Part shown: one piece after another, positions 48,122 to 57,695 of the stretch
How the letters are laid out: every line of letters starts with the position of its first letter
Position numbering within the stretch: position 1 is the first letter of the stretch
Origin: Nocardioides flavus (ex Wang et al. 2016)
GTDB lineage: Bacteria > Actinomycetota > Actinomycetes > Propionibacteriales > Nocardioidaceae
Assembly: GCF_014653115.1 (NCBI RefSeq)
Contig: NZ_BNAD01000005.1
Coordinates: forward strand, 62,001-126,000
Direction of reading: 5' to 3'
Length of the DNA stretch: 64,000 bases
Translations under genes and position numbers: made by a program
The notes under the pieces: model-generated
What the model was told of the DNA's origin: nothing
Database searches by the model: none
What the model saw: the letters and a program-made list of their open reading frames with translations, nothing else

Positions 48122-49470
48122 GCTGGCGCGACCGGCTCGGCGGGCTGCTGGGCTCGGGTGACGCCGGCTCCGGTGACACCCGCAGCGACGGCGGCCGGGA
48201 CGCCACGACGGCCCTGCGCGAGGCCGCCGACGACCCGACCGCACTCCCCCAGGCGCTGGAGGAGGTCGTCGAGCAGGTCAACGACGACGCCGACCGCGCC
48301 GAGGCCGCGGCCGGCGCGGCGGAGGAGTCGGCCCGCTCGGCCGCCCACATCGCCGAGCGCATCGACGACGCCACCGACCTCGTCGTCGACGAGGCCACCC
48401 CGGCGCCCTACGCTCCGACCGAGCCCGCGCCGGCACCCCTGCTGCTGCGCCACTCCCCCTTCAACATCGGGTTCTTCGGCGCCTTCGGCGCCCTGGTGGC
48501 GATCTTCCTGAGCCAGCAGCTGCTCAGCATCTCCTCGGTGCTGGTGCTGCTGGTGATGTCGATGTTCCTGGCGATCGGCCTCAACCCCGTCGTCGAGTTC
48601 TTCATGCGTCGCGGCATCCGGCGGGGCCTCGCAGTGCTCGTCGTGCTGGTCGTCGTGATCGGCGTGCTGGCGCTGTTCGTCGTGGCCATCGCGCCGGTGA
48701 TCAGCGAGCAGATCGCGGCCATCACGCGCAACGCGCCCGGATGGCTCGACGACCTGCAGTCCAACGCCCGGGTGCAGCGGCTCGACGAGAAGTACGACCT
48801 GATCGCCAAGGCGCGCGACTACATCGAGAACGGCGACTTCGGCGAGCGGCTCTTCGGTGGTGCGCTCGGCGTGGGCCTGCGGGTGCTCTCCGCGCTGGCC
48901 AACAGCCTGATCGTGATCGTGCTGATGATCTACTTCCTCGCGTCCCTGCCGAGCATCAAGCACGCCGGCTACTCCCTCGCCCCGGCCTCGAAGCGGCCGC
49001 GGGTCAGCGAGCTCGGCGACAAGATCATCCGTTCGACCGGTGCCTACGTCGCCGGGGCGTTCCTCGTCGCGCTGTGCGCCGGCCTCAGCACGCTCATCTT
49101 CTCGTTCGTGGTCGGGCTGGGCGACTACGCCTTCGCGCTGGCCTTCGTCGTCGGCCTCTTCTCGCTCATCCCGGTCGTCGGCGCCTTCGTCTCGGGCGCC
49201 CTCATGACCCTCCTGGCCCTGACGGTCTCCCCGACCGTCGCGCTGGTCGCGCTGGTCTACTACGTCGCCTACCAGCAGGTGGAGTCCTACCTCATCTACC
49301 CGCGCATCATGAAGAAGTCGGTCGACATCCCCGGGTCGGTGACCGTGGTGGCCGCGCTCGTGGGCGGATCACTCCTGGGCATCATCGGCGCGCTCCTCGC
49401 CGTCCCGGTGGCCGCCGCCCTGCTGCTGCTGCACCGCGAGGTCTTCCTCAAGCGCCAGGACGCGCGCTGA
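48118..49470 (+). CDS. AI-2E family transporter (permease), probable CTG start
   Basis: 450 residues if translation begins at CTG 48118. The protein has a 115-residue acidic soluble N-terminus and then about eight membrane helices. SPFNIGFFGAFGALVAIFLS begins helix 1, and AIGLNPVVEFFMRRG, GAYVAGAFLVALCAGL and the GALMTLLALTVSP region are typical of the AI-2E/PurR-permease family. No ATG, GTG or TTG exists in this frame between the in-frame stop at 48052 and GTG 48496, and that GTG lies inside helix 1. CTG 48118 overlaps the preceding stop as CTGA and has GAGGA 6 bases upstream. The transported molecule is unknown. Confidence 0.82.
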   Translation: MSWRDRLGGLLGSGDAGSGDTRSDGGRDATTALREAADDPTALPQALEEVVEQVNDDADRAEAAAGAAEESARSAAHIAERIDDATDLVVDEATPAPYAPTEPAPAPLLLRHSPFNIGFFGAFGALVAIFLSQQLLSISSVLVLLVMSMFLAIGLNPVVEFFMRRGIRRGLAVLVVLVVVIGVLALFVVAIAPVISEQIAAITRNAPGWLDDLQSNARVQRLDEKYDLIAKARDYIENGDFGERLFGGALGVGLRVLSALANSLIVIVLMIYFLASLPSIKHAGYSLAPASKRPRVSELGDKIIRSTGAYVAGAFLVALCAGLSTLIFSFVVGLGDYAFALAFVVGLFSLIPVVGAFVSGALMTLLALTVSPTVALVALVYYVAYQQVESYLIYPRIMKKSVDIPGSVTVVAALVGGSLLGIIGALLAVPVAAALLLLHREVFLKRQDAR

Positions 49471-50485
49471 GCGACTCCGCACCACCCTCGGACGCAGGCA
49501 CAGGCACAGGGACGGGGTCGGGCTCGGGGAGCGGCTCCACGAGCAGCGGCGCACGCCCCTCGCCCAGCTTGACGACGACGACCCCGGCGAGCACGAGCAG
49601 GCCGCCGGCGAGCTGGACCGGGCGGGGCAGCTCACCGAGCAGCGCCCACGTCCACAGCACGGCTGCCAGCACCTCGCCGAGGGCGACGAAGGACGCGAGG
49701 CGGCTGCCGAGGCGCCGACCCGCCGCGATGCCCGTGACATAGGCCAGCGCCGCCGTGACGAGGCCCAGCGCCACCACCGCGACCCACCACGGCACGGTGA
49801 ACCCGTCGTACACGGCGTCGTCGGTGGAGTGGTCGAAGGGCAGCAGCCCGGTGCCGCCCGCCACCAGCAGGACGACCGCCCCCACCACCAGCCCGCCGGC
49901 GGCGAGGCTGATGCCCGGGAGGCCGTTGCTCTCGTCGGCCGAGATCACGAAGTAGGTCGCGGCGCCCACCATCGCCCCGAGCGCCCACAGCACGCCAGCC
50001 GTGCTCAGCTCGGCGCCCGAGACCACGTCGAGGACGAGGGCGAGACCGCCGAGGGCGAGCAGCCCACCGAGCACCGTGAGCCCTGAGGGCCGGTGGCCGT
50101 GGCGCAGCCAGAGCCAGACGACGACGGCCACCGGGGCGGTGTACTCGAGCAGCAGCGCGACGCTGACCTGCATGTAGGTGACGGCGTAGAAGTAGCAGAG
50201 CTGGGCGCCCGCCACCGCCGCGATGCCGTAGACGGTGACCAGGCCGGCGTTGTCGCGCAGCAGGTGCCAGCGACCGCGCAGCGCCAGTGCGCCGGGCACC
50301 ACCAGGACCACGGCCGCGATCAGGACCCGTACGGTCACCGCGGCGCCCGCGCTCCAGCCGGTGTCGAGCAGTCCGCGTGCCAGGGCCCCGGACAGACCGA
50401 ACGACGCGGCCGACGCCAGCGCGAGCGTCAGGCCGGCAGCCGTGCGGGAGGAACCGGCGTCATGGGTCAAAGCCATCACGGTCAT
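49448..50485 (-). CDS. EamA/DMT family transporter
   Basis: 345 residues with ten hydrophobic helices arranged as two five-helix EamA repeats. The first starts AGLTLALASAASFGLSGALA, and the second follows GVLWALGAMVGAATYFVISA. The repeat-end motif LGEVLAAVLWTWALLGE, then GGLLVLAGVVVV, is typical. It is likely an exporter of amino acids or metabolites. The C-terminal 35 residues are proline-rich (PEPDPVPVPVPASE) and their coding overlaps the end of the convergent AI-2E gene by 23 bases. ATG 50476 is an alternative start. It is divergent from the CGNR gene with 32 bases between. Confidence 0.87.
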   Translation of the reverse strand: MTVMALTHDAGSSRTAAGLTLALASAASFGLSGALARGLLDTGWSAGAAVTVRVLIAAVVLVVPGALALRGRWHLLRDNAGLVTVYGIAAVAGAQLCYFYAVTYMQVSVALLLEYTAPVAVVVWLWLRHGHRPSGLTVLGGLLALGGLALVLDVVSGAELSTAGVLWALGAMVGAATYFVISADESNGLPGISLAAGGLVVGAVVLLVAGGTGLLPFDHSTDDAVYDGFTVPWWVAVVALGLVTAALAYVTGIAAGRRLGSRLASFVALGEVLAAVLWTWALLGELPRPVQLAGGLLVLAGVVVVKLGEGRAPLLVEPLPEPDPVPVPVPASEGGAESLSARPGA

Positions 50486-50517
50486 GACCGTAGGCCGCGC
50501 TGTTGTAATGTGTCAAC

Positions 50518-51054
50518 GTGCTTTTCACGGATGACACCGACGCGGCACTCCAGGCTGCGGTCGCCCTCGTCAACTCGACCGACGAGCCGGGCGACCCGCT
50601 GGGGTCGGTCGCGGACCTGTCCGCCTTCCTCGCGTCGTGGTCCTACACCGGGCGCCACGACGCCACGGCTGAGGAGCTCGATGCCGTACGCCGGTTGCGG
50701 CCGTCGCTCAAGGCACTCCTGCTGGCCGATCGCGACGAGGCCGCCGCGCTCGTCAACACGATGCTGGCGCGGGCGAAGGCGCTCCCCCAGCTCCAGCGCC
50801 ACGACCAGTGGGACTGGCACCTGCACGCCGTGGACCCCGACCGTCCGCTCGACGAGCGCGTGGTGGTGGAGACGGCGATGGCGATGGTCGACGTGATCCG
50901 GGCCGACGAGATGTCGCGGCTCGACCGCTGCGCGGCCGACGACTGCGACGACGTGGTGCTCGACCTGTCCCGCAACCGGTCGCGGCGCTACTGCTCGACC
51001 ACCTGCGGCAACCGGGAGGCGGTCGCCGCCTACCGCGCCCGGCAGCGGGGCTGA
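50518..51054 (+). CDS. CGNR zinc-finger / ABATE domain transcription factor
   Basis: 178 residues. The C-terminal zinc finger CAADDCDDVVLDLSRNRSRR, then YCSTTCGNREAVAAYRARQ, supplies four cysteines and the family-naming CGNR. The N-terminal ABATE region (about 1-125, ALVNSTD near the start) is thought to sense a ligand. These proteins are treated as transcription regulators. It is divergent from the EamA exporter, and the short gap contains GTTGTAATGTGTCAAC, a possible operator, so it may control that exporter. The GTG start at 50518 is preceded only by AT-rich sequence and may be a leaderless start. Confidence 0.9.
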   Translation: MLFTDDTDAALQAAVALVNSTDEPGDPLGSVADLSAFLASWSYTGRHDATAEELDAVRRLRPSLKALLLADRDEAAALVNTMLARAKALPQLQRHDQWDWHLHAVDPDRPLDERVVVETAMAMVDVIRADEMSRLDRCAADDCDDVVLDLSRNRSRRYCSTTCGNREAVAAYRARQRG

Positions 51055-51073
51055 GCCGCCGTCCCCGGTCGCC

Positions 51074-51841
51074 TCAGGCGAGGAAGCGTCGCAGCACCTC
51101 GAGGAAGACCTCCGGCTGCTCGGAGTGCACCCAGTGGCCGGCGTCCTTGACGAGCACCCGCCGGTTGCGCGGGAAGCGACGATCCATCTCGACCGCGCGC
51201 TCGTCGGAGATGTAGTCCGAGCGCGCGCCGCCGATCCACAGCACCGGGCCGTCGTAGGACGCGTCGCCGAGCTCGTCGCCGGGCCAGCCGACGAGCTCGT
51301 CCATGTGCTCGGCGAGCAGGTCGAGGTTGAGCTGCCAGTGCCAGCCGTCGTCGGTACGGCGCAGGTTCTGCAGCAGGAAGCTGCGCACCGTCGGGCTCGG
51401 CACGACCTCGCGCAGCGCCTCGTCCGCCTGGTCGCGCCGCTCCAGGGAGCCGAGGTCGAGGGCCCGCATGGTCTCGATGTAGCCGACGAACTCGCGCCCG
51501 CTCTCGTACCTCACCGGGGCGACGTCGACGACGGCCAGCCGCTCGACGAGGTGCGGATGGCGCAGGGCCAGGCACATCGCGATCTTGCCGCCCATGGAGT
51601 GGCCGACGAGGGCGACGGGCTCCTCGCCGAGCTCGGCGGCGACGAGGTCCGCCAGCTCGAGGTAGTCGAAGCGCTGCGTCCACGGCGACCGGCCGTGGTT
51701 GGGCATGTCGAGCAGCAGCACGCGGTGGTCGGCGCTGAGCGCCTTGGCCGCCTGGGTCCAGTTCTTGCCCTGGCCGAAGAGGCCGTGGCAGAAGACGACG
51801 CGCTGCCCGGACTCGCCGAGCTCGGTGCGGTGCAGGCTCAC
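51074..51841 (-). CDS. Alpha/beta hydrolase (YbfF-like esterase)
   Basis: 255 residues. FCHGLFGQGKNW gives the oxyanion loop and LVGHSMGGKIAM the nucleophile elbow with catalytic serine. The Asp appears in the IGGARSDYISDER region and the His in VKDAGHWVHSEQPE. MPNHGRSPW resembles YbfF-type esterases. Substrate is unknown. It ends 19 bases from the convergent CGNR gene. On its 5' side a 41-base gap separates it from an uncharacterised gene on the same strand. Confidence 0.9.
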   Translation of the reverse strand: MSLHRTELGESGQRVVFCHGLFGQGKNWTQAAKALSADHRVLLLDMPNHGRSPWTQRFDYLELADLVAAELGEEPVALVGHSMGGKIAMCLALRHPHLVERLAVVDVAPVRYESGREFVGYIETMRALDLGSLERRDQADEALREVVPSPTVRSFLLQNLRRTDDGWHWQLNLDLLAEHMDELVGWPGDELGDASYDGPVLWIGGARSDYISDERAVEMDRRFPRNRRVLVKDAGHWVHSEQPEVFLEVLRRFLA

Positions 51842-51882
51842 GGCACCATCCTCCCGCAGCCGGCCGGACCCGCGCAGGCGGG

Positions 51883-52644
51883 TCAGAAGTCGAAGCCGTC
51901 GAACAGGTCGCCGATGCCGTCGCCGATGCCGCCGAGGACGTCCCCGATGCCCTCGCCGATCGCGCCGATGCCCTCACCGAGCCCGTCGAAGCCGCCGCCG
52001 AAGAGCATGCCCATGAACATCCAGTCCATCGGCGAGAAGGTGCCGAAGTAGCCCTGGGCGTAGGGCTGGTAGGCGCGACCACCCTGCCAGTAGGGCACCC
52101 GGCGCGAGCCGACCATGACCTTGCGGATGTCGGGCTCGGCACCGGCCCGTACGCGCTCCACGTCGAGGGCGCAGGCGGGCACGTCGCGCGACGTCCCGCC
52201 CGGCGGCGTCCACGGCACGTCGGCGACGGAGAGGCCGTGCCGGGGGTCGAAGAAGCACGGCGGACGGCGCTGCGGGAGCGGCTCGCCCGCCACCCGCGCG
52301 CGCACGCACGCCATCGCGTAGCGACCGTCCTCGAGGATCTCGGTCACGTGCCTGACGTCCTCGGCACGGGTGAGCGCGGCGGCAGCGGTCTTGGCCGACT
52401 CGTAGGAGTCGAGCGCGCGCTGGTAGTCGGCGTTCGCACCGGGGTCGAGCGGGTGCCCGGCCAGCTCGATGTCGAGGTCCTGCAGCTCGACGCCGAGGGC
52501 GGTGACGTCCTCCTCGGCCAGCTTCTTCACCGGCGCGACCTCGGCCTCGACACGCGCGAGCTCGCGCTTCTTGCCGGACCTCCCGGCAGCCACCGCGACC
52601 GCCGTCAGCCCGCCGAGGACGACCAGCACGAGGACGAGTTCCAT
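51883..52644 (-). CDS. Membrane-anchored protein with Gly-Ile-Gly C-terminal repeats, unknown function
   Basis: 253 residues from ATG 52644. An N-terminal transmembrane helix (ELVLVLVVLGGLTAVAVAAG) is followed by basic residues and a helical segment. A Cys-containing module follows (CFFDPRHGLSVADVPWTPPG, then DVPACALDVERVRAG), then a tyrosine-rich YWQGGRAYQPYAQGYFG. The tail repeats Gly-Ile-Gly with acidic residues (GLGEGIGAIGEGIGDVLGGI and so on). Upstream in-frame ATGs at 52710 and 52743 would add a second hydrophobic stretch, so the start is uncertain. I do not recognise the family as a whole. The 234-base gap to 52878 otherwise shows no gene. Confidence 0.65.
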   Translation of the reverse strand: MELVLVLVVLGGLTAVAVAAGRSGKKRELARVEAEVAPVKKLAEEDVTALGVELQDLDIELAGHPLDPGANADYQRALDSYESAKTAAAALTRAEDVRHVTEILEDGRYAMACVRARVAGEPLPQRRPPCFFDPRHGLSVADVPWTPPGGTSRDVPACALDVERVRAGAEPDIRKVMVGSRRVPYWQGGRAYQPYAQGYFGTFSPMDWMFMGMLFGGGFDGLGEGIGAIGEGIGDVLGGIGDGIGDLFDGFDF

Positions 52645-52878
52645 GACCTCAGGATACGCAGCGGCGGCAAGGACGCCGGCGCCCGCGACCTGCAGGAGCA
52701 GGCCGCCCATCGACCCCCGACGATGTGCGACCTGCTCCGACATGAGGCCGGTCGGCTGCGGGACCATCCCCTCGTGCAGTCCCGTCGCCCCGGCGTGGCA
52801 GAAGCATCCCGCGGGGGCGTGCTGCCCGGCATCCGTAGTCCTACGTATCTCTGGCCCGCGTAGCGATAGGTTCGGTGC

Positions 52879-55320
52879 GTGCTGTCGCCCTGTCTCGGTC
52901 GTGACGAGGTACGTCGCGCGTTGCACGACGCGCTGGCGGAGTCCCGCTGGGTGAGCGTCGTCGGCCCGCCCGGCAGCGGCAAGACCCTGCTGGTGCGCCA
53001 CCTCGCCGCGGACTCGGCGACGGGACCCGCGGGCGGCCCAGGGGTGGCCTGGGTGGACGCCCGCACCCTCCGTACGCTCGACGAGCTCGTAGTCGCCGCC
53101 CTGGAGAGCCTCGGGGCGGAGACCGCGCCCGGCGACTCGCTGGTCGGCGCCCTCGGCCGCGCGGTCGACGGTCGCGACTGCCTGCTCGTCCTCGACGGGC
53201 TCGACCTCGACGCCACCGGCGCCGGACCGGTCCTGCAGACCGTGCTGGAGAGCACGAGCGACGCGCGGGTGGTGGTCACGGCACTCACGACGGCCCGGCA
53301 GCCGCTGGAGTCGGTCGTACGGGTCGGCCCGCTGCCAGTGCCGGCGCAACGCGCCCCACTGGAGGGGCCGGCGGTCGAGCTGTTCCTGCGCCGCATCCGC
53401 GCCGCGGGCGGGCAGCGGGTCGACCTCACCGCGCAGGCGCACGAGGTGCGCCGCCTGCTCGGCGCGACCGGTGGCCTGCCCTTGCTGATCGAGCAGGTCG
53501 CGGTGCAGTCCGCGCTGGTCGGCCTCGCCAACGCGATGTCGGCCGTCAGCCTGGACCAGGCCGTCGACTCCGCCCACGCCCTCCTGGACGACGCGAGCGC
53601 CACCGCGCTGCGTCGCATCGGGCTGCTCGACTTCAGGGTCGGCCTCGACGTCCTCGCGCGGGTGCTCGACGCGAGCGTCCCCGAGGCGGCCGAGCTCGCC
53701 GGCAACCTCGTGCGTCGCAGCCTGCTCGAGGTCGACGGCCAGGGGCAGTTCGACATGCTGTCCCCGATCCGGGGCCGGGCACGCGCACTGGCCCGCCGGT
53801 CCGACCACGACGCCGTCGCCGCGGGCCTGCTGGCCTGGGCGCAGGCGCACGCGCCGATGCACGACAACTACGGCGCCGCCGACGCCGCGTGGCTGCGCGA
53901 CCTGCCCGCGATGCGCCATGCCGTGCTCAGCGCCTGCGCCGACCCCGCGACCCGCGCGGAGGGTTACTCGATCGCCAACCGGATCTTCTCCTCGCTCTAC
54001 ACCTCGATGCGGACCCGCGAGGCGGTCGAGATCCTCGAGGGCGCGCTCGCCAGCGGGGACGGCCCCCCGGAGATCGGCGCCCAGATCGCCCGGCGGGCAG
54101 GGATCGCGGCCTCGGAGATGCGCGGGACCTACGAGGGCCTGTGGCTCCTCGCGCGCTCGGACGAGCACGCCTCCGCGGCACCGAACCCCGCCGAGCAGCT
54201 GTGCAAGACCGCGTCCATCCGGGCCGAGATGCACCTCGACGCAGGAGACCTGGCGAGCGCCGAGACCGAGGCGGAGCGGGCGATCGACCTCGACCCCGAC
54301 GGCTCGATCACCCGCCAGGCGACCCGCACGCTGGCCGACGTCTACACCTCGCAGGGCCGGTTCAGCGAGGCTGCCCGGGCCGTCGCAGCGGCGATGCCGG
54401 CGCGCACCACCGGCGACGAGCGCTGGATCGACCTGTCGTTGCGCACCCTGCTGGCCCGGATCGCGCTCGAGCAGGGCCGGATCGCCGAGGCGGTCGCGGG
54501 CACCCGCGCAGTGGTCCTGGAGGCTCGCGAGCTCGCCGAGGACCGGGTCGGCCTGCTGGCCGAGACGCTCCTGCGGGCCCTGGACCCCACGTGGGAGGCC
54601 TCTCCCGTCGTGCGCGAGACCCTGCCGTGGGCCGTACGCCTGCCGGTGCTGGCCCAGGACGGCCGCGACCTGCTGGTGCGCGGGGAGTCGAGGCAGGCGG
54701 CCGGCCTGGCCGCCGACGTGGTGGCACTGGCCGACTCCGCCCGGCTCGGCCGCGACGGCGTGGAGGCACGCCTGCTCCTGGGCCGTGCGCTGGTCGACCT
54801 CGGCGACCTCGACCAGGCGACCACGACCTACCTCACGGCGCTGGAGGACTGCCGCTCGATGCGCCTCCCGCTCCGCGCCGCCGACGTGCTCGACGGCCTC
54901 GCCGCCGTGGCACGCGTACGCGGCCTGCCCGAGGCCCGCTCGCTGGCCGCGGCCGCCCTCGCCCTCCGCGCCCCGCGGATGGCGGTGCGCTGGGGCTACT
55001 CGGCCGACTACGACGTCGTCCCGGCCAGCAGGCCGCCGGAGGGGTGCATCGAGGGCGACGAGCTCTCCGCCGACGCGGTCACCCTCGTGACCGCGGTGTT
55101 CCAGCGGCCGACGTCGGCCCAGCCGTCGGTCCTCGACGCGCTCACCGCCGCGGAACGGCAGGTGGCGGAGCGGGTGGCGCACGGTCTCACCAGCCGGCAG
55201 ATCGCCGAGGAGCTGTTCGTCTCCCCCCGCACCGTGGACGCGCACCTCACCCACATCTACCGCAAGCTCGACATCAACACCCGGGCCCGGCTCGCCGCGC
55301 TGGTCGTCGACAGCCGCTGA
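52879..55320 (+). CDS. LuxR-family transcriptional regulator with AAA/STAND-type ATPase domain
   Basis: 813 residues from GTG 52879. Walker A is GPPGSGKT (29-36) and the Walker B-like CLLVLDGLDL follows near residue 110. The middle is a helical-repeat sensor region. The last 65 residues form a LuxR helix-turn-helix: LTAAERQVAERVAHGLTSRQ, then IAEELFVSPRTVDAHLTHIY. Such ATPase-LuxR proteins (LAL-like, though shorter than MalT) sense a ligand and activate transcription. No obvious target operon is adjacent. The promoter likely lies in the AT-richer segment near 52840-52870. Confidence 0.9.
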   Translation: MLSPCLGRDEVRRALHDALAESRWVSVVGPPGSGKTLLVRHLAADSATGPAGGPGVAWVDARTLRTLDELVVAALESLGAETAPGDSLVGALGRAVDGRDCLLVLDGLDLDATGAGPVLQTVLESTSDARVVVTALTTARQPLESVVRVGPLPVPAQRAPLEGPAVELFLRRIRAAGGQRVDLTAQAHEVRRLLGATGGLPLLIEQVAVQSALVGLANAMSAVSLDQAVDSAHALLDDASATALRRIGLLDFRVGLDVLARVLDASVPEAAELAGNLVRRSLLEVDGQGQFDMLSPIRGRARALARRSDHDAVAAGLLAWAQAHAPMHDNYGAADAAWLRDLPAMRHAVLSACADPATRAEGYSIANRIFSSLYTSMRTREAVEILEGALASGDGPPEIGAQIARRAGIAASEMRGTYEGLWLLARSDEHASAAPNPAEQLCKTASIRAEMHLDAGDLASAETEAERAIDLDPDGSITRQATRTLADVYTSQGRFSEAARAVAAAMPARTTGDERWIDLSLRTLLARIALEQGRIAEAVAGTRAVVLEARELAEDRVGLLAETLLRALDPTWEASPVVRETLPWAVRLPVLAQDGRDLLVRGESRQAAGLAADVVALADSARLGRDGVEARLLLGRALVDLGDLDQATTTYLTALEDCRSMRLPLRAADVLDGLAAVARVRGLPEARSLAAAALALRAPRMAVRWGYSADYDVVPASRPPEGCIEGDELSADAVTLVTAVFQRPTSAQPSVLDALTAAERQVAERVAHGLTSRQIAEELFVSPRTVDAHLTHIYRKLDINTRARLAALVVDSR

Positions 55321-55380
55321 GGCCCACCCGGGAGCGCGCGGTCACGGCGCGATGTCGGTGGGCTGCGTCACCATGGGCGG

Positions 55381-55842
55381 ATGAGCCGGACGATCCAGGT
55401 GACCTTCGACGCCCACGACCCCGAGGCCCTCTCGCGCTTCTGGGCCGACGCGATGGCGTACGTCATCCCACCGCCTCCAGGACGCGAGCTCGCTCCGGGG
55501 CAGGACCCGTTCGAGGCGTGGCACGCCTTCCTCGCCGAGGTCGGCGTGCCGGAGTCGGAGTGGGGCTCCGCGGCCGCCGCCCAGGACCCGGTCGGCGCCG
55601 GCCCGCGGCTGTTCTTCCAGCGCGTGCCCGAGGCCAAGTCCACCAAGAACCGGGTCCACCTCGACCTGCGTGCCGCGCCGGGGCTCGTGGGCGAGGAGCG
55701 GATGGCCGCCCTCGAGGCCGAGTGCGAGCGACTCGTCGCCCTCGGCGCCACGCGGGTGGAGCGGCACGAGCCGGCCCCGCCCATGAACGCCGGTCACATC
55801 GTGATGACCGACCCCGAGGGCAACGAGTTCTGCTTGGACTGA
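55381..55842 (+). CDS. VOC family (glyoxalase-like) protein
   Basis: 153 residues. IQVTFDAHDPEALSRFWADA at the start, RLFFQRVPEAKSTKNRVHLD in the middle and HIVMTDPEGNEFCLD at the end are the signature of the Glyoxalase-like (PF18029-type) group. The single-domain length is normal. Members are small-molecule binding or resistance proteins whose substrates are mostly unknown. It begins 60 bases after the LuxR gene and ends 13 bases before the convergent dehydrogenase gene. Confidence 0.88.
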   Translation: MSRTIQVTFDAHDPEALSRFWADAMAYVIPPPPGRELAPGQDPFEAWHAFLAEVGVPESEWGSAAAAQDPVGAGPRLFFQRVPEAKSTKNRVHLDLRAAPGLVGEERMAALEAECERLVALGATRVERHEPAPPMNAGHIVMTDPEGNEFCLD

Positions 55843-55855
55843 GGGGACCGTCGCC

Positions 55856-57649
55856 TCAGCGGGCGCTGTAGTCGCGGAAGCCGCGACCGGTCTTGCGGCC
55901 GAGGTAGCCCGCGGTCACGAGGTGCTCCAGCAGCGGGGCGGGGGCGAACCCGGGCTCGCGGAACTCGAGGTAGAGCTCGCGCTGGATGGCCAGGGACACG
56001 TCGTTGCCGACCACGTCGAGCAGCTCGAAGGGACCCATCGGCAGGGCGCAGCCCTGCTTCATCGCGGTGTCGATGTCGTCGGCGGTCGCGTAGTGCGCCT
56101 CGAGCATCTTGACCGCGTCGTTGAGGTAGGGGAACAGCAGCGCGTTGACGATGAAGCCGGAGCGGTCACCGCACTTGACGGCCACCTTGCCGACCTCGTC
56201 GCACAGCGCCAGCACCGTCTCGGTGACGGCCTCGTCGGTCGCGACCGTGGAGACCACCTCGACCAGCTTCATGATCGCGGCCGGGTTGAAGAAGTGCATG
56301 CCGATGACGTCCTGCGGACGCTTGGTCACCTTGGCCATCGAGATGATCGGCAGGGACGAGGTGGTGGTGGCGAGGATGGCGCCGGGCTTGCAGATCTCGT
56401 CGAGGTTCTCGAACAGCGTCGTCTTGATCGCCAGGTCCTCCGCGATCGCCTCGACGACGATGTCGACGTCCTTGAGGTCGTCGAGCGAGGTGGTGCCGCG
56501 CACCCGGCCCAGCACCTCGGACTTCTGCTCCTCGGTGGCGCGACCGCGCTGGATCTGCTTGTCGAAGTTCTTCGTGATGGTGGCGACCACGCCGTCGACC
56601 TTGTCCTGGCCGCGGCCGGTGAACAGCACGTCGTAGCCCGCCTTGGCGAAGACCTCGACGATGCCCGAGGCCATCGTGCCGGTGCCGACGACACCGACCA
56701 GCTTGATGTCGTGGCGCAGCCGGGGCTTGTCGTCCGCGCTCGGGGTCTGGGCGTCGGCGACGACGACGGGGCTGTCGGGCGCCTCGTAGGTGTAGAACCC
56801 ACGGCCCGACTTGCGACCGAGCAGGCCGGCCGTGACGTACTGCTTGAGGATCGGCGCCGGCGCGTGCAGGCGGTCGCGACCCTGCTTGTACATCGTGTCG
56901 AGGATCTCGTAGGCGGTGTCGAGACCGATGAGGTCGAGCAGCGCGAGCGGGCCCATGGGGTAGCCGCAACCGAAGCGCATCGCGGCGTCGATGTCCTCGC
57001 GCGAGGCGTACTTGCCCTCGTACATCGCCACCGCGTGGTTGAGGTAGCCGAAGAGCAGGGTGTTGGCGATGAAGCCGGCCTTGTCACCGCACACGACCGG
57101 GTTCTTGCCGAGGCTGCGCAGCAGCTCCTGCACGTCGGCGAGCACGTCGGGCTCGGTCACGACGGTGCGGATGATCTCGACGAGGTTCTGCACGGGCGCC
57201 GGGTTGAAGAAGTGGACGCCGACGACGCGACCGGGCTTGGCGTTGGCCGTGGAGATCTCGGTGACGCTCAGCGACGACGTGTTCGTGGCCAGCACCGCGT
57301 CGGGGCGCACGATGTCGTCCAGCGCGCGGAAGATCGATTTCTTGACCTCGAGCGACTCCACGACGGCCTCGACGACGAGGTCGGCGCCGGCGAGGTCCTG
57401 CATGTCGGTGGTGAGCGTGATGCGGCCGAGCAGCTCGTCGGCCTGCTCCCGGGTCATCTTCTCGCGCTTGACCGCACGGCCGGTCGAGTGCTCGAGGTGC
57501 TGGCGCCCGCGCTCGAGGCCCACGTCGTTCTGCTCGACGCCGATGACGGCGAACCCGTTGCGGGCGAAGACCTCGGCGATGCCGGCGCCCATGGTGCCGA
57601 GCCCGATCACGCCGACGGTGGTGAACTCACGAGTAGCCGTCTCAGTCAT
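55856..57649 (-). CDS. 3-hydroxyacyl-CoA dehydrogenase, tandem-duplicated
   Basis: 597 residues comprising two full 3-hydroxyacyl-CoA dehydrogenase copies. Copy one (about 1-300) has the NAD motif [39 protein letters not shown] and [18 protein letters not shown] with catalytic His. Copy two (about 315-597) has [30 protein letters not shown] and [18 protein letters not shown]. Each ends with [12 protein letters not shown] or [12 protein letters not shown]. It oxidises (S)-3-hydroxyacyl-CoA, probably 3-hydroxybutyryl-CoA, linking to thiolase and enoyl-CoA hydratase. Both halves appear catalytically intact. Confidence 0.93.
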   Translation of the reverse strand: MTETATREFTTVGVIGLGTMGAGIAEVFARNGFAVIGVEQNDVGLERGRQHLEHSTGRAVKREKMTREQADELLGRITLTTDMQDLAGADLVVEAVVESLEVKKSIFRALDDIVRPDAVLATNTSSLSVTEISTANAKPGRVVGVHFFNPAPVQNLVEIIRTVVTEPDVLADVQELLRSLGKNPVVCGDKAGFIANTLLFGYLNHAVAMYEGKYASREDIDAAMRFGCGYPMGPLALLDLIGLDTAYEILDTMYKQGRDRLHAPAPILKQYVTAGLLGRKSGRGFYTYEAPDSPVVVADAQTPSADDKPRLRHDIKLVGVVGTGTMASGIVEVFAKAGYDVLFTGRGQDKVDGVVATITKNFDKQIQRGRATEEQKSEVLGRVRGTTSLDDLKDVDIVVEAIAEDLAIKTTLFENLDEICKPGAILATTTSSLPIISMAKVTKRPQDVIGMHFFNPAAIMKLVEVVSTVATDEAVTETVLALCDEVGKVAVKCGDRSGFIVNALLFPYLNDAVKMLEAHYATADDIDTAMKQGCALPMGPFELLDVVGNDVSLAIQRELYLEFREPGFAPAPLLEHLVTAGYLGRKTGRGFRDYSAR

Positions 57650-57695
57650 GGACGCATGCTCCCATGCCGTCCGCTCGTCACGGATGTGGGAAGCG

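Noticed and set aside
52645..52878. Possible small gene in the 234-base gap before the LuxR gene
   Set aside because: Only an N-terminal extension of the minus-strand neighbour is open; there is no convincing ribosome site or conserved sequence.
51883..55254. Very long open frame on the minus strand (over 1100 codons) through the LuxR gene
   Set aside because: It is antisense to a protein with clear Walker A and LuxR motifs. Only its last 253 codons (51883-52644) look like a real protein.
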